Source: an uncultured Duncaniella sp.
GTDB lineage: Bacteria > Bacteroidota > Bacteroidia > Bacteroidales > Muribaculaceae
Direction: 5' to 3'
DNA length: 64,000 nt
NCBI GenBank assembly: GCA_910584825.1
Contig: CAJUCI010000012.1
Coordinates: 13,044-77,043, forward strand
A program made the translations under genes and the position numbers. Under the pieces are notes generated by a model. The model had not been told where the DNA came from and did not search any database. It saw only the letters and a program-made list of their open reading frames with translations. Within the stretch, counting starts at the first letter, position 1. Each line of letters begins with the position of its first letter. Positions 43,533 to 52,510 of this stretch are shown piece by piece.

Positions 43533-44671
43533 GATAGCAACTCAAGGACCTTTGTCAAGCCCGTGTCGACACGTTCGGGCCGTGACTCAAGTATTCTGGT
43601 TATGGCCTCGCGTGAGGCAGGGGGGAGAAGAGCGGTCACGGCGTCGGCTATTCCCTGTGGAGTGGTCGGTACGATTACCCCGTCAGTGCCGTCTATGCGG
43701 TCATGGGCCACAGGGAAGTCGGTGGATATGACGGGGCGGCCGAGCGTCATAGTCTCGACGATGGCTATGCCGTAACCCTCGTGGCGCGACGGCTGAATGT
43801 ATATGTCGCATCCTCGCATCCAGGGATAGGGATTGGTCACGGTGCCGTGAAGTGTGACATGTCCCTCAAGCCGGTAGCGCGAGATTAAGTCGCGCAGATT
43901 GGAGTGTTCGCGTCCGTCGCCAAGGAAATGCCAGTGAAATCTGACACCGCTGTCGCGCAACAGCCTTGCCGCCTCGATGGCTATGTCGAGCCCCTTGATG
44001 CGTTCCATCCGTGCCACGGTCAGCAGTTGCAACGTGCCGTCAGGAGCGGCAGCATAGGGGGTTGATGCCTGTGAGAGGGCGCGGATAGACTTGGGGTCGA
44101 TGATGTCATTTATGACTGTGACACGTTTCCCGTCGAGGCTCGGATGCTCGTTGAGAAACAGTGAGCGCAGGGTATCGGAGACGGTGACGATATGGTCCAT
44201 CTCCCGATAGTAGCGGAGATTGGTCGCGGGGTCGTATCCGGCACTGGCCACGTCGGCGTTTACCCATGCAATCTTGCGCCGGGCCTTGACGCGCGTGGCG
44301 ACATATGCTGTCGGTACCCCCTGCTGATAGGCTATGGCAATATCATACTCCCTGTCAAGCGGGGGTACGGAATGGCGCATAAAACGCCAGAAAAAGTCGT
44401 TGGGGTGCGAATGCGTCCCGACAAACCGTCGCCAATAGTGCATGGCGGCGCGGGCCGCGTTGAATCTCAGTCGGCCAAGGATGCCGGGCTTGTGGAGGGG
44501 CAGGCGTGTCAGCCGAACCTCTTTCGGTACGAGGGGCTGCAGCTCTCCCCCCTCGGCCATGCGCATCACCTCAATATCCATATCCTTCACCGGCAGAAGT
44601 CCGAGAAGTGTGACAAGGCTTTTCTCGGCACCGCCCATGTGAAACGAATCGATGACAAAGAGAATCTTCAT
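43529..44671 (-). CDS. Family 4 glycosyltransferase
   Basis: A 380-residue GT4: start MKILFVIDSFHMGGAEKSLV, VARMERIKGLDIAIEAARLL in the donor half and PSRHEGYGIAIVETMTLG with the E-x7-E pair. It is 6 nt downstream of the flippase gene and overlaps the pyruvyl transferase gene. GC is higher than in the genes next to the polymerase. Confidence 0.9.
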   Translation of the reverse strand: MKILFVIDSFHMGGAEKSLVTLLGLLPVKDMDIEVMRMAEGGELQPLVPKEVRLTRLPLHKPGILGRLRFNAARAAMHYWRRFVGTHSHPNDFFWRFMRHSVPPLDREYDIAIAYQQGVPTAYVATRVKARRKIAWVNADVASAGYDPATNLRYYREMDHIVTVSDTLRSLFLNEHPSLDGKRVTVINDIIDPKSIRALSQASTPYAAAPDGTLQLLTVARMERIKGLDIAIEAARLLRDSGVRFHWHFLGDGREHSNLRDLISRYRLEGHVTLHGTVTNPYPWMRGCDIYIQPSRHEGYGIAIVETMTLGRPVISTDFPVAHDRIDGTDGVIVPTTPQGIADAVTALLPPASREAITRILESRPERVDTGLTKVLELLS

Positions 44672-44677
44672 GCGAGG

Positions 44678-46213
44678 CTATCGCCCTGAGAGGTTGAGTG
44701 CGGGTATGCGTGTGCGCAGATAGAGCTTGAGGCTTGCGGAATGGTGTGGCTCGAGCAGCCATTGCAGCGTAATGAAGCCGAAGAGTATGATGGACAGTGC
44801 GCAGACCACTATCAGGGTCAGAATTGACGGCCCCATGAGATTGTGGACCATCGAGAGAATGATAAACACCGCTAACTCGGCCAACAGTACACGTCCGACA
44901 GCCCGGTGGAGTATGTGCAGCACGAAACGCTTGCCGGTGCGCCTTGACAGCAGCCACATGGTGAATCCGAAGTTGGTGAAAAGTCCGATGTGGTAGGCTG
45001 TGCAGGCCCAAAGAGGGTTTATGCCGAGAAGCAGGATTGCCGTCACGGCTGTCATGGCCAGCACACTGTCGCAACACTGCAGGATGTTGACACCCTGATT
45101 GCGGCCCATCGATTTCAGTGATTCTGCGCATACGAGATAGCCCATCAAGATGGTGTTGAGCACAAGCTGTATCGCACACAGTTCACGCGAAAGCTCAGGA
45201 ATCTCCGTGAGCCACAGCTCCATGACAAAATCAAGCTCGACTAGCAGCGGTATAGCGAAGATGCCGTAAAGCACCATCGAAATCAGTGTGGCATTGTGTA
45301 TCGACTCCTTCATGCCGTCGAAATTGTCAGATGCGAACAGCTTGACGATAGTAGGCTTGAAGGCCGAGGTCACTGTAAAGGCGAGACCTGTCACCGCGCC
45401 TGACACTGTCGAGCCGATGCCGATGGCGGCGTTAAGCGTAACGCCGTGAAAGATGTTCAGCACCATCTGATAGCCGGTGCCTTTGAGGGTGCGGTTGATG
45501 GCACCGAAAGTCTCCCATGCCGAGAATGAGAGCATCGGCTTGAAAAGCTGGCGGTCAAAATGAAACCGAAATTTCGCTTCAGGGAAATTGCGGATACAGT
45601 AGATGCGCGAAAACAGCAGGGTGCCGATGCCGAGCACAAACATCATAACCTGATATAATATAAGGTGGTCAAGAGATGACTGTGCCACATAATATAATAT
45701 GCCGAGGCGGGCGAAGGTGCTGAACAGGCTGAGATAGGCCGAGACATTGAACTTCTCGTGCGCAATCATTATGGCCGAATACGGAGCCTGTGGGATGCCT
45801 ATGGCCGCGCCGAGCACCGAGAGCTGGAATACGACCATAGCGGCATGCTCACGTCCCTCGGGGATGTTGAGTTTGTTGGTGAGCATCCACAGTCCGACAG
45901 TCTCGCCGAGAATCACGATGGTCGCAGCCATTCCGATAAACACGAGCATGGCCGTGCAGAACGTGTCGTTGATTCTCTTAGGGTCGCCACGCCCCAGCTC
46001 GTAGGTGATGAAGCGTGACGTGGATGTGCCGAGGCCGTCAATCAGGAGCGTGAACATTCCGAGCACGCCTCCGGCAACTCCCTGCAGACCATAGTCCTCC
46101 ACTCCGAGAGCCTCAAGCATGATGCGCACGGAGAATATACCCACAATCATGTTGACAATCATGCGGGCATACAGGTAGATTGCGTTACGCGCTATCCTGA
46201 CGTTTCCTGCCAT
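44678..46213 (-). CDS. Wzx-type polysaccharide flippase
   Basis: A 511-residue protein with about twelve to fourteen predicted membrane helices and the usual opening ARNAIYLYARMIVNMIVGIF, followed by FTLLIDGLGTSTSRFITYEL typical of Bacteroidetes lipid-linked oligosaccharide flippases. It carries undecaprenyl-linked repeat units to the periplasmic side. Its start shares one base with the stop of wzc (TGATG). Confidence 0.88.
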   Translation of the reverse strand: MAGNVRIARNAIYLYARMIVNMIVGIFSVRIMLEALGVEDYGLQGVAGGVLGMFTLLIDGLGTSTSRFITYELGRGDPKRINDTFCTAMLVFIGMAATIVILGETVGLWMLTNKLNIPEGREHAAMVVFQLSVLGAAIGIPQAPYSAIMIAHEKFNVSAYLSLFSTFARLGILYYVAQSSLDHLILYQVMMFVLGIGTLLFSRIYCIRNFPEAKFRFHFDRQLFKPMLSFSAWETFGAINRTLKGTGYQMVLNIFHGVTLNAAIGIGSTVSGAVTGLAFTVTSAFKPTIVKLFASDNFDGMKESIHNATLISMVLYGIFAIPLLVELDFVMELWLTEIPELSRELCAIQLVLNTILMGYLVCAESLKSMGRNQGVNILQCCDSVLAMTAVTAILLLGINPLWACTAYHIGLFTNFGFTMWLLSRRTGKRFVLHILHRAVGRVLLAELAVFIILSMVHNLMGPSILTLIVVCALSIILFGFITLQWLLEPHHSASLKLYLRTRIPALNLSGR

Positions 46214-48681
46214 CAGATTCGCTTAGCCTCGGATACGTCCTCGTCGGTATAGCCGTAGTCGCCGTAATGGCCGTAATGATAGCCATAGCGATGGTAGCCG
46301 TAACGGCTGTAGCCATAGTGCGAGAATTCTTCGTGTGTGCCGTTGAGCAGAATCGAGAGGTTGGGGAATCGACGCTCCTCATACCAACGCTGAATGTCGG
46401 GCAGGAATGCACGGTCGAGCAGATGGGCACGCACGACGAATATAGTCATCTCGGCATAGCGGCTGATGATGGCTGCGTCGGCCACAATCTCGACAGGGGG
46501 ACAGTCGATGAACACGTAGTCATACTCCTGCTTGAGGGCCTCCATCATCTGGGTGAACTTGGTGGTGAAGAGTAGCTCGGTGGGGTTGGGCGGGATGGTT
46601 CCCACAGGTAACACATCAAGCTCGTCGAGCTTGGTTATCACTTCGTGATAGTCCTGCACCTGACCTGAAAGATAGTTGGAAACGCCCATATCAGGTGAGT
46701 CAACATACTTTGACAGCGAGCCGCGGCGCAGGTCAAGGTCGATGGCCACCACTTTCTTGCCCTTGATGGCGAGCGAGGTGGAGAGGTTGGCGGTGATGAA
46801 TGTCTTGCCCGAACCGGGGTTCATAGAGGTCATCATCACCACATGGTGTCCGCCCTCGAAGCCGAGGATGAACTCGAGGTTGGTGCGCACCACGCGGAAT
46901 GCCTCGTTCATCACAGTCTTGCTCTTCTGCTTCACGATGAGCTTATTGTCAGTAACCTCGCGTGCAACCTTCTTGCCTTTACGTCCTGATGATGTGCGTG
47001 TGCGCATCATGGCGAGGGGTATCTCACCAACAAACGGGGCGTTGATTGACTCGAGGTCCTTGCGTCCGCGCACGGTGGTGTTGAAGCCTTCCTTGACCAT
47101 GATGATGGATGACGGTATGGCAAGGGCGGCGATTACGGCAAACACTATAACTGTCCCGGCGTTAGGGAATACAGGCTCGGGATTGGAGCGCGGATGCTCG
47201 ATGACACGGGTGTTGTAGGCGGTGAAAGCCTGTGAAAGCTCGTTCTCCTCGCGTTTTTGGAGCAGGAAGAGGTAGAGCGACTCTTTGACTTTCTGCTGAC
47301 GCTCGAACGAGAGCAGATAGCGTGCCTGCTCGGGGTTGGCGGCGAGCTTGCCGGCAGCCTGTGATTGCATGGCACTTGCGGTCTGTCGGCGGGTGTTGAG
47401 CATGACCAGCTCGTTGTCGATGGCTCCGAGGATGGAGTTCTTCATGGTGGACAGCTTCTGGTCGATGTCCATCACAAGGGGATTCTGCTCAGATGACACG
47501 GCAAGGTGGTTGTTGCGCTGGAGGAGAAGCTGGTTGTAGGCCGAGACCTGTGCCTCGATGCTGGCGTTGCTGATGCCGGTGCTCACGGGGAGCTGCTCCT
47601 TCTCATGGAGGCCGTCGGTGAGATAGTTGCGCAGATAGCGGGTCATCGATATCTGGTTCTGAATCTCGCGGCCGGCCTCCTGCGAGGCGTTCATCTGGTT
47701 GAATGCCATGCCGCCGATTGTGCCGACGTCGGGCATGAGGTTGCGGCTTTTGTAGCTGGAGATGTCGCTCTCGACACTGCCGAGTTCCGACTCGATGATT
47801 GAGAGGCGGTCCTTAATGAAGTCGGTGGTCGAGTTGGTGACCTGGTTGCGGTCCTTGACCCAGTTTTCGTTGTAGACGTTGATAAGGGTCGAGAGGATGT
47901 CCTCGCCACGCGGGCGCGACACGTCGTCAATGCTGAAGTCGATGATTGATGCCTTGGCGTCACGCTGGCGGGCAACGATGCGTTCGTGTATGTCGCTGAG
48001 GGTAGTTCTAAGCGGGGGACGTGTTACTTCGAGGTTGTCCTTTTTGCCCTTCACATAGCTGAGAGAGGGGAGCACGGCGAGTTTACCAAGCGGGGTCTTG
48101 ACGGTCTGGCCGAGCTTGAAAGTATAGGCTCCCTCGAGACTCTGACGGTTGAGCTTGAGGTTGGAGATGCGCACGGTGCTGTCGGCGCGCAGCTCGAGGT
48201 CCATCGAGGCGTCGTCGGTCTCGATAAGGTCGTTGAATTTCACCTTCACGGGCAGGTCGATGCCATAGGCCACCTCGTCATGGAAGGGGCCTGTGTGGAA
48301 ATACTCCACGTCAAGACCGAGCCTTGAGACAATCTCCTGGGTCATGGCGAGGGTCTTGAGTGACATGATTTCGTTGGTGATGTTGATGCCGGGGCTTTTC
48401 AGACCGAGCTGCTTCATGAAGTCCTCGGAGTTGCCGGTCTTCTCATCGGCCTTAATCATCACCGATGCTGTCGAGCGATAGATGAAGGGGGTTATCTGCA
48501 GATAATAGTAGGCCGCGGCGGCGCATACGAGTATCGACAGGATAAACCATTTCCAGTGGCCGAGGAGGATGAACAGTGTGTCCTTGAGCTTCACAAACCC
48601 GTCGGGGGTGTGCTTCTTGGGCACGGTGGTGTTTATGATTACGCTGTTCTGTAGCGCGGTGTCTTCAAGGTTGCGTTGCAT
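46213..48681 (-). CDS. wzc: Wzc-like polysaccharide copolymerase with tyrosine-kinase domain
   Basis: An 822-residue inner-membrane protein: Wzz chain-length domain, two membrane helices (about residues 35-55 and 515-535), and a BY-kinase ATPase. The kinase has Walker A MNPGSGKTF (620-628), Walker A' VVAIDLDLRRG and Walker B VFIDCPP. The tail (about 788-811) holds ten tyrosines in 24 residues in HYGYSRYGY-like units, the expected autophosphorylation cluster. With Wza it controls chain length and export. It shares one base with the flippase start. Confidence 0.95.
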   Translation of the reverse strand: MQRNLEDTALQNSVIINTTVPKKHTPDGFVKLKDTLFILLGHWKWFILSILVCAAAAYYYLQITPFIYRSTASVMIKADEKTGNSEDFMKQLGLKSPGINITNEIMSLKTLAMTQEIVSRLGLDVEYFHTGPFHDEVAYGIDLPVKVKFNDLIETDDASMDLELRADSTVRISNLKLNRQSLEGAYTFKLGQTVKTPLGKLAVLPSLSYVKGKKDNLEVTRPPLRTTLSDIHERIVARQRDAKASIIDFSIDDVSRPRGEDILSTLINVYNENWVKDRNQVTNSTTDFIKDRLSIIESELGSVESDISSYKSRNLMPDVGTIGGMAFNQMNASQEAGREIQNQISMTRYLRNYLTDGLHEKEQLPVSTGISNASIEAQVSAYNQLLLQRNNHLAVSSEQNPLVMDIDQKLSTMKNSILGAIDNELVMLNTRRQTASAMQSQAAGKLAANPEQARYLLSFERQQKVKESLYLFLLQKREENELSQAFTAYNTRVIEHPRSNPEPVFPNAGTVIVFAVIAALAIPSSIIMVKEGFNTTVRGRKDLESINAPFVGEIPLAMMRTRTSSGRKGKKVAREVTDNKLIVKQKSKTVMNEAFRVVRTNLEFILGFEGGHHVVMMTSMNPGSGKTFITANLSTSLAIKGKKVVAIDLDLRRGSLSKYVDSPDMGVSNYLSGQVQDYHEVITKLDELDVLPVGTIPPNPTELLFTTKFTQMMEALKQEYDYVFIDCPPVEIVADAAIISRYAEMTIFVVRAHLLDRAFLPDIQRWYEERRFPNLSILLNGTHEEFSHYGYSRYGYHRYGYHYGHYGDYGYTDEDVSEAKRI

Positions 48682-48712
48682 TTTTCAGTTGTATCGTTTG
48701 TCAGGTTATGTG

Positions 48713-49495
48713 TTATTTTGTGAAGAGGACGGCGAGTGTCGCAGCAAGCGAAAGCATCGAAGTCCAGAAGCCGATGGTAAGGTAGTTGTTGCCGTGGGCC
48801 GTACTTTGGTTGGCGCGAACCTGTGTAGGCTCGACATAGATGAAGTCATTTTGCCTCACATAGTAGGCGGGCGAGCCGTATAGGTCGTCAACTTTAGTAA
48901 AGTCAACGCGATAGGGTATCTGTTTATTGCCCTCGGTGCGCAATACGAGCACATTTGTTTTCTTTCCCGAGAGTTGGATGTCACCTGTAAGCGACATGGC
49001 CTCGAGCAGATTGAGCTTGTCGGTGGTGATGGGGTGACGTCCTACGCCCGACTCGCCGATGAGGTAGAAAGCCATGTCGGGGAAGTAAGCGGTGACGATG
49101 GGGTCGCGCAGGAGCTGTCCGGCCAGCAGGCGGAATTTCACGAGCTGAGCCACCTCGATGCGCGTGAGGCCCTGCACCTGCAGGTTGCCGAGAACGGGAA
49201 AGTCGATGTTACCCTGGGGGTCGACTGTATAGTAGTTACTGCCTTCGGTGCCGCTTATGGGGTTGAGGTTGAACATTTTGGCCAATTCCTCGTCACGGCT
49301 GTTTACGCTGATGGCCACATGGTCGCCGGGCTGGAGGCGTATCTCTCCGTCGGGCTGCAGTGTTATCTCGGCTTCGGGCTGGAGGTCTTCGATGTATATG
49401 ACGTCCTTGGCCGGTCCGCACGACGAGGTGATGCCCATTACGGCGATTGCTGCGGATGCGAGTAAGCCTTTGATGGCTTGGTGAAGTAGTTTCAT
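48713..49495 (-). CDS. wza: Polysaccharide export lipoprotein (Wza-like)
   Basis: A 260-residue outer-membrane lipoprotein; Cys26 in GITSSCGPAK is the lipidated residue. The Poly_export region begins IRLQPGDHVAISVNSRDEEL, then YYTVDPQGNIDFPVLGNLQ, and an SLBB-type domain at FYLIGESGVGRHPITTDKLN. One C-terminal hydrophobic helix follows. Smaller than E. coli Wza, as is common in Bacteroidetes. It would form the export channel working with Wzc. Confidence 0.92.
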   Translation of the reverse strand: MKLLHQAIKGLLASAAIAVMGITSSCGPAKDVIYIEDLQPEAEITLQPDGEIRLQPGDHVAISVNSRDEELAKMFNLNPISGTEGSNYYTVDPQGNIDFPVLGNLQVQGLTRIEVAQLVKFRLLAGQLLRDPIVTAYFPDMAFYLIGESGVGRHPITTDKLNLLEAMSLTGDIQLSGKKTNVLVLRTEGNKQIPYRVDFTKVDDLYGSPAYYVRQNDFIYVEPTQVRANQSTAHGNNYLTIGFWTSMLSLAATLAVLFTK

Positions 49496-49582
49496 ATTTG
49501 TGCTGTGTATGATTTTTTCTTTGGTAGTTTTATAGGCTGTAATGTCATTGCAGGGGGAGTACGCGGGATGCGGGGCGCGCGG

Positions 49583-50161
49583 TCACTCCACCTTTTGCAG
49601 GAAAGCGCGGGGGATGTAGCCTGTTGCCACGGCGCAGAGGCCGTTGACGGTGACGACGAGGCGGTGGTCATCCTTGATGCGCACTATGTGCCCCTCCGAG
49701 CCTTTGAACGGGCCGTCAATCACTCTCACGCGGTCGCCGCTGTGATAGCGGGGCATGTCGTCGCCGATATATTCCACGCCCCACTCGCCGCGCGATGTCA
49801 CGAGCATGAATATGTTCATCTCGCGCTCGGGTATCACTACGGGCACTCGGCGGCCGTTGGCGTCGGTGCGTGTGTACATCATGGCGCGCCCCTCGATTAC
49901 GGGGAGCAGCGACGATGCGGTGTCAGGCGTGGTGCGCACGAAGAGGAGCGAGGATATGAGCGGACGCTCGATTTTCTTCTTTACACCTCCGCGCTCCACA
50001 ATGGTGGATGAAAGTGGGATATATGTCTCGTCAACAAGCGTGGCCAGCGCGTCGCGCAGGTCAAACACCTTGTTGTAGAACACCTTGAGAGCATACCAGT
50101 TGCTCTCGGTCAATGTGTTTTCGGATGTCGGAGTGGTTATGTCAGGGCACATATCTTCCAT
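49583..50161 (-). CDS. UpxY-family transcription antiterminator (NusG-like)
   Basis: A 192-residue NusG-type protein: NWYALKVFYNKVFDLRDAL in the NGN domain and RVRVIDGPFKGSEGHIVRIK in the KOW domain. UpxY proteins lead Bacteroides capsule operons and let RNA polymerase read through the 5' region of their own locus only. It is the first gene of the leftward polysaccharide locus and no UpxZ-like partner follows. Start could also be Met4. Confidence 0.9.
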   Translation of the reverse strand: MEDMCPDITTPTSENTLTESNWYALKVFYNKVFDLRDALATLVDETYIPLSSTIVERGGVKKKIERPLISSLLFVRTTPDTASSLLPVIEGRAMMYTRTDANGRRVPVVIPEREMNIFMLVTSRGEWGVEYIGDDMPRYHSGDRVRVIDGPFKGSEGHIVRIKDDHRLVVTVNGLCAVATGYIPRAFLQKVE

Positions 50162-50207
50162 TCCCCGCCCCGATGAAAGGGCGAGTGTCTGCAGGTCAGT
50201 CCGTCTA

Positions 50208-50258
50208 TTTCAAAAAATGGGTTGTGTTGTATGTGTCAGTACTCTCGATTTTTTGAAA
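50208..50258 (-). promoter_or_regulatory. Leader stem-loop upstream of UpxY
   Basis: TTTCAAAAAAT (50208-50218) and ATTTTTTGAAA (50248-50258) are exact complements, giving an 11-bp stem with a 29-nt loop in the capsule leader RNA. A second stem CGGATC/GATCCG lies upstream of it at about 50261-50286. Both sit between the promoter and the UpxY start, where UpxY-dependent control is expected. Confidence 0.5.
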
Positions 50259-50385
50259 CTTCGGATCCAAGCACTGCCCCCGATCCGGCGGCATGTCAGC
50301 TCTGACCCCGAAATCTCAGCAAAGGCAAGTCGCCGCAATGGCGAGATAAGAGTAACTTGCTACTATCTGCTCGGTTTCGTAACCG

Positions 50386-50393
50386 CAAAGATA
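50386..50393 (-). promoter_or_regulatory. -7 box of the capsule operon
   Basis: Minus-strand TATCTTTG fits TAnnTTTG; leader to UpxY about 220 nt. The box begins inside or right after the T run of the preceding terminator. Confidence 0.6.
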
Positions 50394-50395
50394 CA

Positions 50396-50425
50396 AAAAA
50401 AGCACCAAACTTGGTGCTTTTTATA
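50396..50425 (-). terminator. Terminator of the MetE-like gene, abutting the capsule promoter
   Basis: AAGCACCAA/TTGGTGCTT hairpin with T runs on both strands. On the minus strand the T7 leads straight into TATCTTTG. Confidence 0.7.
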
Positions 50426-50486
50426 TATTAAATTTGTATTTAATTTAATGTGAATATCGGGCCTCAGTACACGGCTGTCGGCGTTA

Positions 50487-51611
50487 TCACTCGGCGGCGA
50501 TGCGCTCGGCGGCCTTCTCGAGCAGGTCGATTTTGGCCCACTGCGACTCGTAGTTGAGTCCCTGACGCTCGCGGTCGCGCACCTTGAATCCGCATGTCGG
50601 GCTGATGGAAATCTGCGACATGTCCACGTAGCGGGCGGCTACCTTCACTGCCTCGACGATTTCGTCGACGCTCTCGAGTCCCGGCACGCTGCCGTCAACG
50701 AGGCCGAGGATAGCACGCTTGCCTTCAGGCAGATAGCGTAGGGCTTCGGTGTGCTCGGGGTGGCGTCGGTCAAAGGGGAGCAGGAAGGCGTCGGCATCGA
50801 CGCTCTGGAGCATCTTCACGAGGTGGCGCAACTCGCGCTCGTCGCCCCAGCGCGGGGTGCGGGTCTCGTCGGCGGCGATGCTTAGGGTGATTTCGAGGTC
50901 GGCGGGACGGCCGGCTACGGTGCGGTTGATGAGGTCAAGCAGGGTGTCGGTAATCACGTCGGGGTCCATGCCTCCGAGCAGGAGTGTGCGCTCGAAGTCA
51001 GGGTCGCTCAGGCGTCCCCACACCGAGCTGTCGAGCTGTATGTGGCGGCATCCGCGGCGGTACAGCTCGTCGATGGTCTGACGATATGCCTCTACGATGT
51101 CGTCGGTAAACGTCTCGGGCGACTCGTAGATTTTGGATATGTCGCCATTGCTCTGGAGCATGCCGCGCATGTACAGTTCGCCGGGCGAGGGGATGGTCTG
51201 ACGCACGCTGGCGCGTCCGGCCACGAGTTCCTGCATATGGGTGAATTTCTCGAAGAAGGGGTGCTCGGGGTTGTAGGAGATGCGTCCGTTGCAGCGCAGC
51301 AGGTCGTGGCGCACCACTTCGTCCTGATACACTCGGCCTGTGTCGATGCGTTCGCGGGTCATGCCGCCGAGGTCTTCCCAGAAGTCGCGGTCCCATGCCT
51401 TGCGGCGCATTTCGCCGTCGGTTACTATCTTGAGTCCGGCTTCGATTTCGCGGTCGATAAGACGGTCTATCACACGGTCTTCCACCTCATGAAGCTGGTC
51501 GACGGTTATTGCTCCCTGGCATTTTTGCTCAATGGCTTGTTCGAGTTCTTCGGGAGGGAGGAAACTGCCTACGATTTCTACACGAGGCGATGTGAGATTG
51601 GTTGAAGTCAT
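50487..51611 (-). CDS. MetE-like (cobalamin-independent methionine synthase family) protein lacking zinc ligands
   Basis: A 374-residue TIM-barrel protein resembling the MetE C-terminal half and YxjG/YxjH: VEIVGSFLPP at the start, IVTDGEMRRKAWDRDFW, CRHIQLDSSVWG, and ISISPTCGFKVRDR at the end. In active enzymes the zinc site uses a His-x-Cys before the middle Glu. Here the equivalent strand reads LEITLSIAADETRT, so His and Cys look replaced, with only the last Cys kept. The usual homocysteine methyl-transfer role is therefore doubtful. It is monocistronic. Confidence 0.7.
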   Translation of the reverse strand: MTSTNLTSPRVEIVGSFLPPEELEQAIEQKCQGAITVDQLHEVEDRVIDRLIDREIEAGLKIVTDGEMRRKAWDRDFWEDLGGMTRERIDTGRVYQDEVVRHDLLRCNGRISYNPEHPFFEKFTHMQELVAGRASVRQTIPSPGELYMRGMLQSNGDISKIYESPETFTDDIVEAYRQTIDELYRRGCRHIQLDSSVWGRLSDPDFERTLLLGGMDPDVITDTLLDLINRTVAGRPADLEITLSIAADETRTPRWGDERELRHLVKMLQSVDADAFLLPFDRRHPEHTEALRYLPEGKRAILGLVDGSVPGLESVDEIVEAVKVAARYVDMSQISISPTCGFKVRDRERQGLNYESQWAKIDLLEKAAERIAAE

Positions 51612-51656
51612 AGTGTAATCTATTGTTAATTAACACTCTTTTCAGTCTGTAGGGCG

Positions 51657-51664
51657 CAAAGTTA
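51657..51664 (-). promoter_or_regulatory. -7 box of the MetE-like gene
   Basis: Minus-strand TAACTTTG, about 46 nt before the start at 51611. Confidence 0.55.
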
Positions 51665-51785
51665 CTCAAAATGCGCGGGATGGCTCGGATTACACTTGTT
51701 AAATTATGTAAATAGAGGTGGCAATCGGCTGAGGGTTAGGCTTGTAGCGGAGGTCGGGATTTCGGCTGTCGGGACTGCGAAGCGG

Positions 51786-52499
51786 CTATTTGAGACGGAA
51801 AGTGTTGAATGTCATCGTGATGGCATCGAAAGTCAGCAGCCTGTCGGTGAGCAGGTCGCCGGTGCGGGCAAGCCATTTCACGGCCTCGGTGGCCTGCAGG
51901 CATCCGATTACGCCCACCACAGTGTTCATCACACCGTCGATGGCACACGGTATGTCGCCCCCTTCGCTCCCTTCGTCGCCGAAGATGTCGCGGTAGGATG
52001 TGGTGCCGGGGGTGTGCGTAAACACTTGTCCCTCAAAGCGTCTCACCGCGCCGAACACATAGCTCTTGCCCAACTCCACGCAGGTGTCGTTGATGAGCAG
52101 ACGGGTGGAGAGATTGTCGGTGCAGTCGAGCGTGAGGTCATAGCCGCCTATGATGTCGCGTGCGTTGTCGGGGGTGAGGCTGTCGATTATGGGTGTGACG
52201 GTGATTTCGGGGTTGATGCGGGTCATGGCGTCGCGGGCCGACTCGGCCTTGGGGCGGCCGATGTCAGGGGTGCCGTGCATAATCTGACGCTGCAGATTGC
52301 TGAGGCTCACCGTGTCGGGGTCGAGGATGGCTATATGGCCCACCCCCGCCGCCGCGAGATAGAGGGCCGCGGGCGAGCCGAGCCCTCCTGCACCTATTAT
52401 AAGTACGCGCCCCTGCGATATGCGCTGCTGGCCGGGAAGGTCAATCTCGCACAGCGACAGGTGGCCGCGATAGCGGGTGTTATAGTCTGAATTTGCCAT
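51786..52499 (-). CDS. ThiF/MoeB/HesA-family adenylyltransferase
   Basis: A 237-residue E1-like enzyme: ATP site IGAGGLGSPAALYLAAAG, the arginine-bearing NLQRQIMHG, the strand DLTLDCTDNLSTRLLIND, and the Cys region DIPCAIDGVMNTVVGVIGCL. These enzymes adenylate the C-terminus of a ubiquitin-like sulfur carrier. The CxxC zinc pairs of MoeB are not visible. It is 11 nt after bioB and probably shares its transcript, not with thiamine or molybdopterin genes. Confidence 0.85.
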   Translation of the reverse strand: MANSDYNTRYRGHLSLCEIDLPGQQRISQGRVLIIGAGGLGSPAALYLAAAGVGHIAILDPDTVSLSNLQRQIMHGTPDIGRPKAESARDAMTRINPEITVTPIIDSLTPDNARDIIGGYDLTLDCTDNLSTRLLINDTCVELGKSYVFGAVRRFEGQVFTHTPGTTSYRDIFGDEGSEGGDIPCAIDGVMNTVVGVIGCLQATEAVKWLARTGDLLTDRLLTFDAITMTFNTFRLK

Positions 52500-52510
52500 T
52501 TTACAGTCTC

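Noticed and set aside
50208..50425. Invertible capsule promoter as in Bacteroides
   Set aside because: The inverted repeats seen do not flank the promoter box, no long matching pair brackets it, and no invertase gene is nearby.
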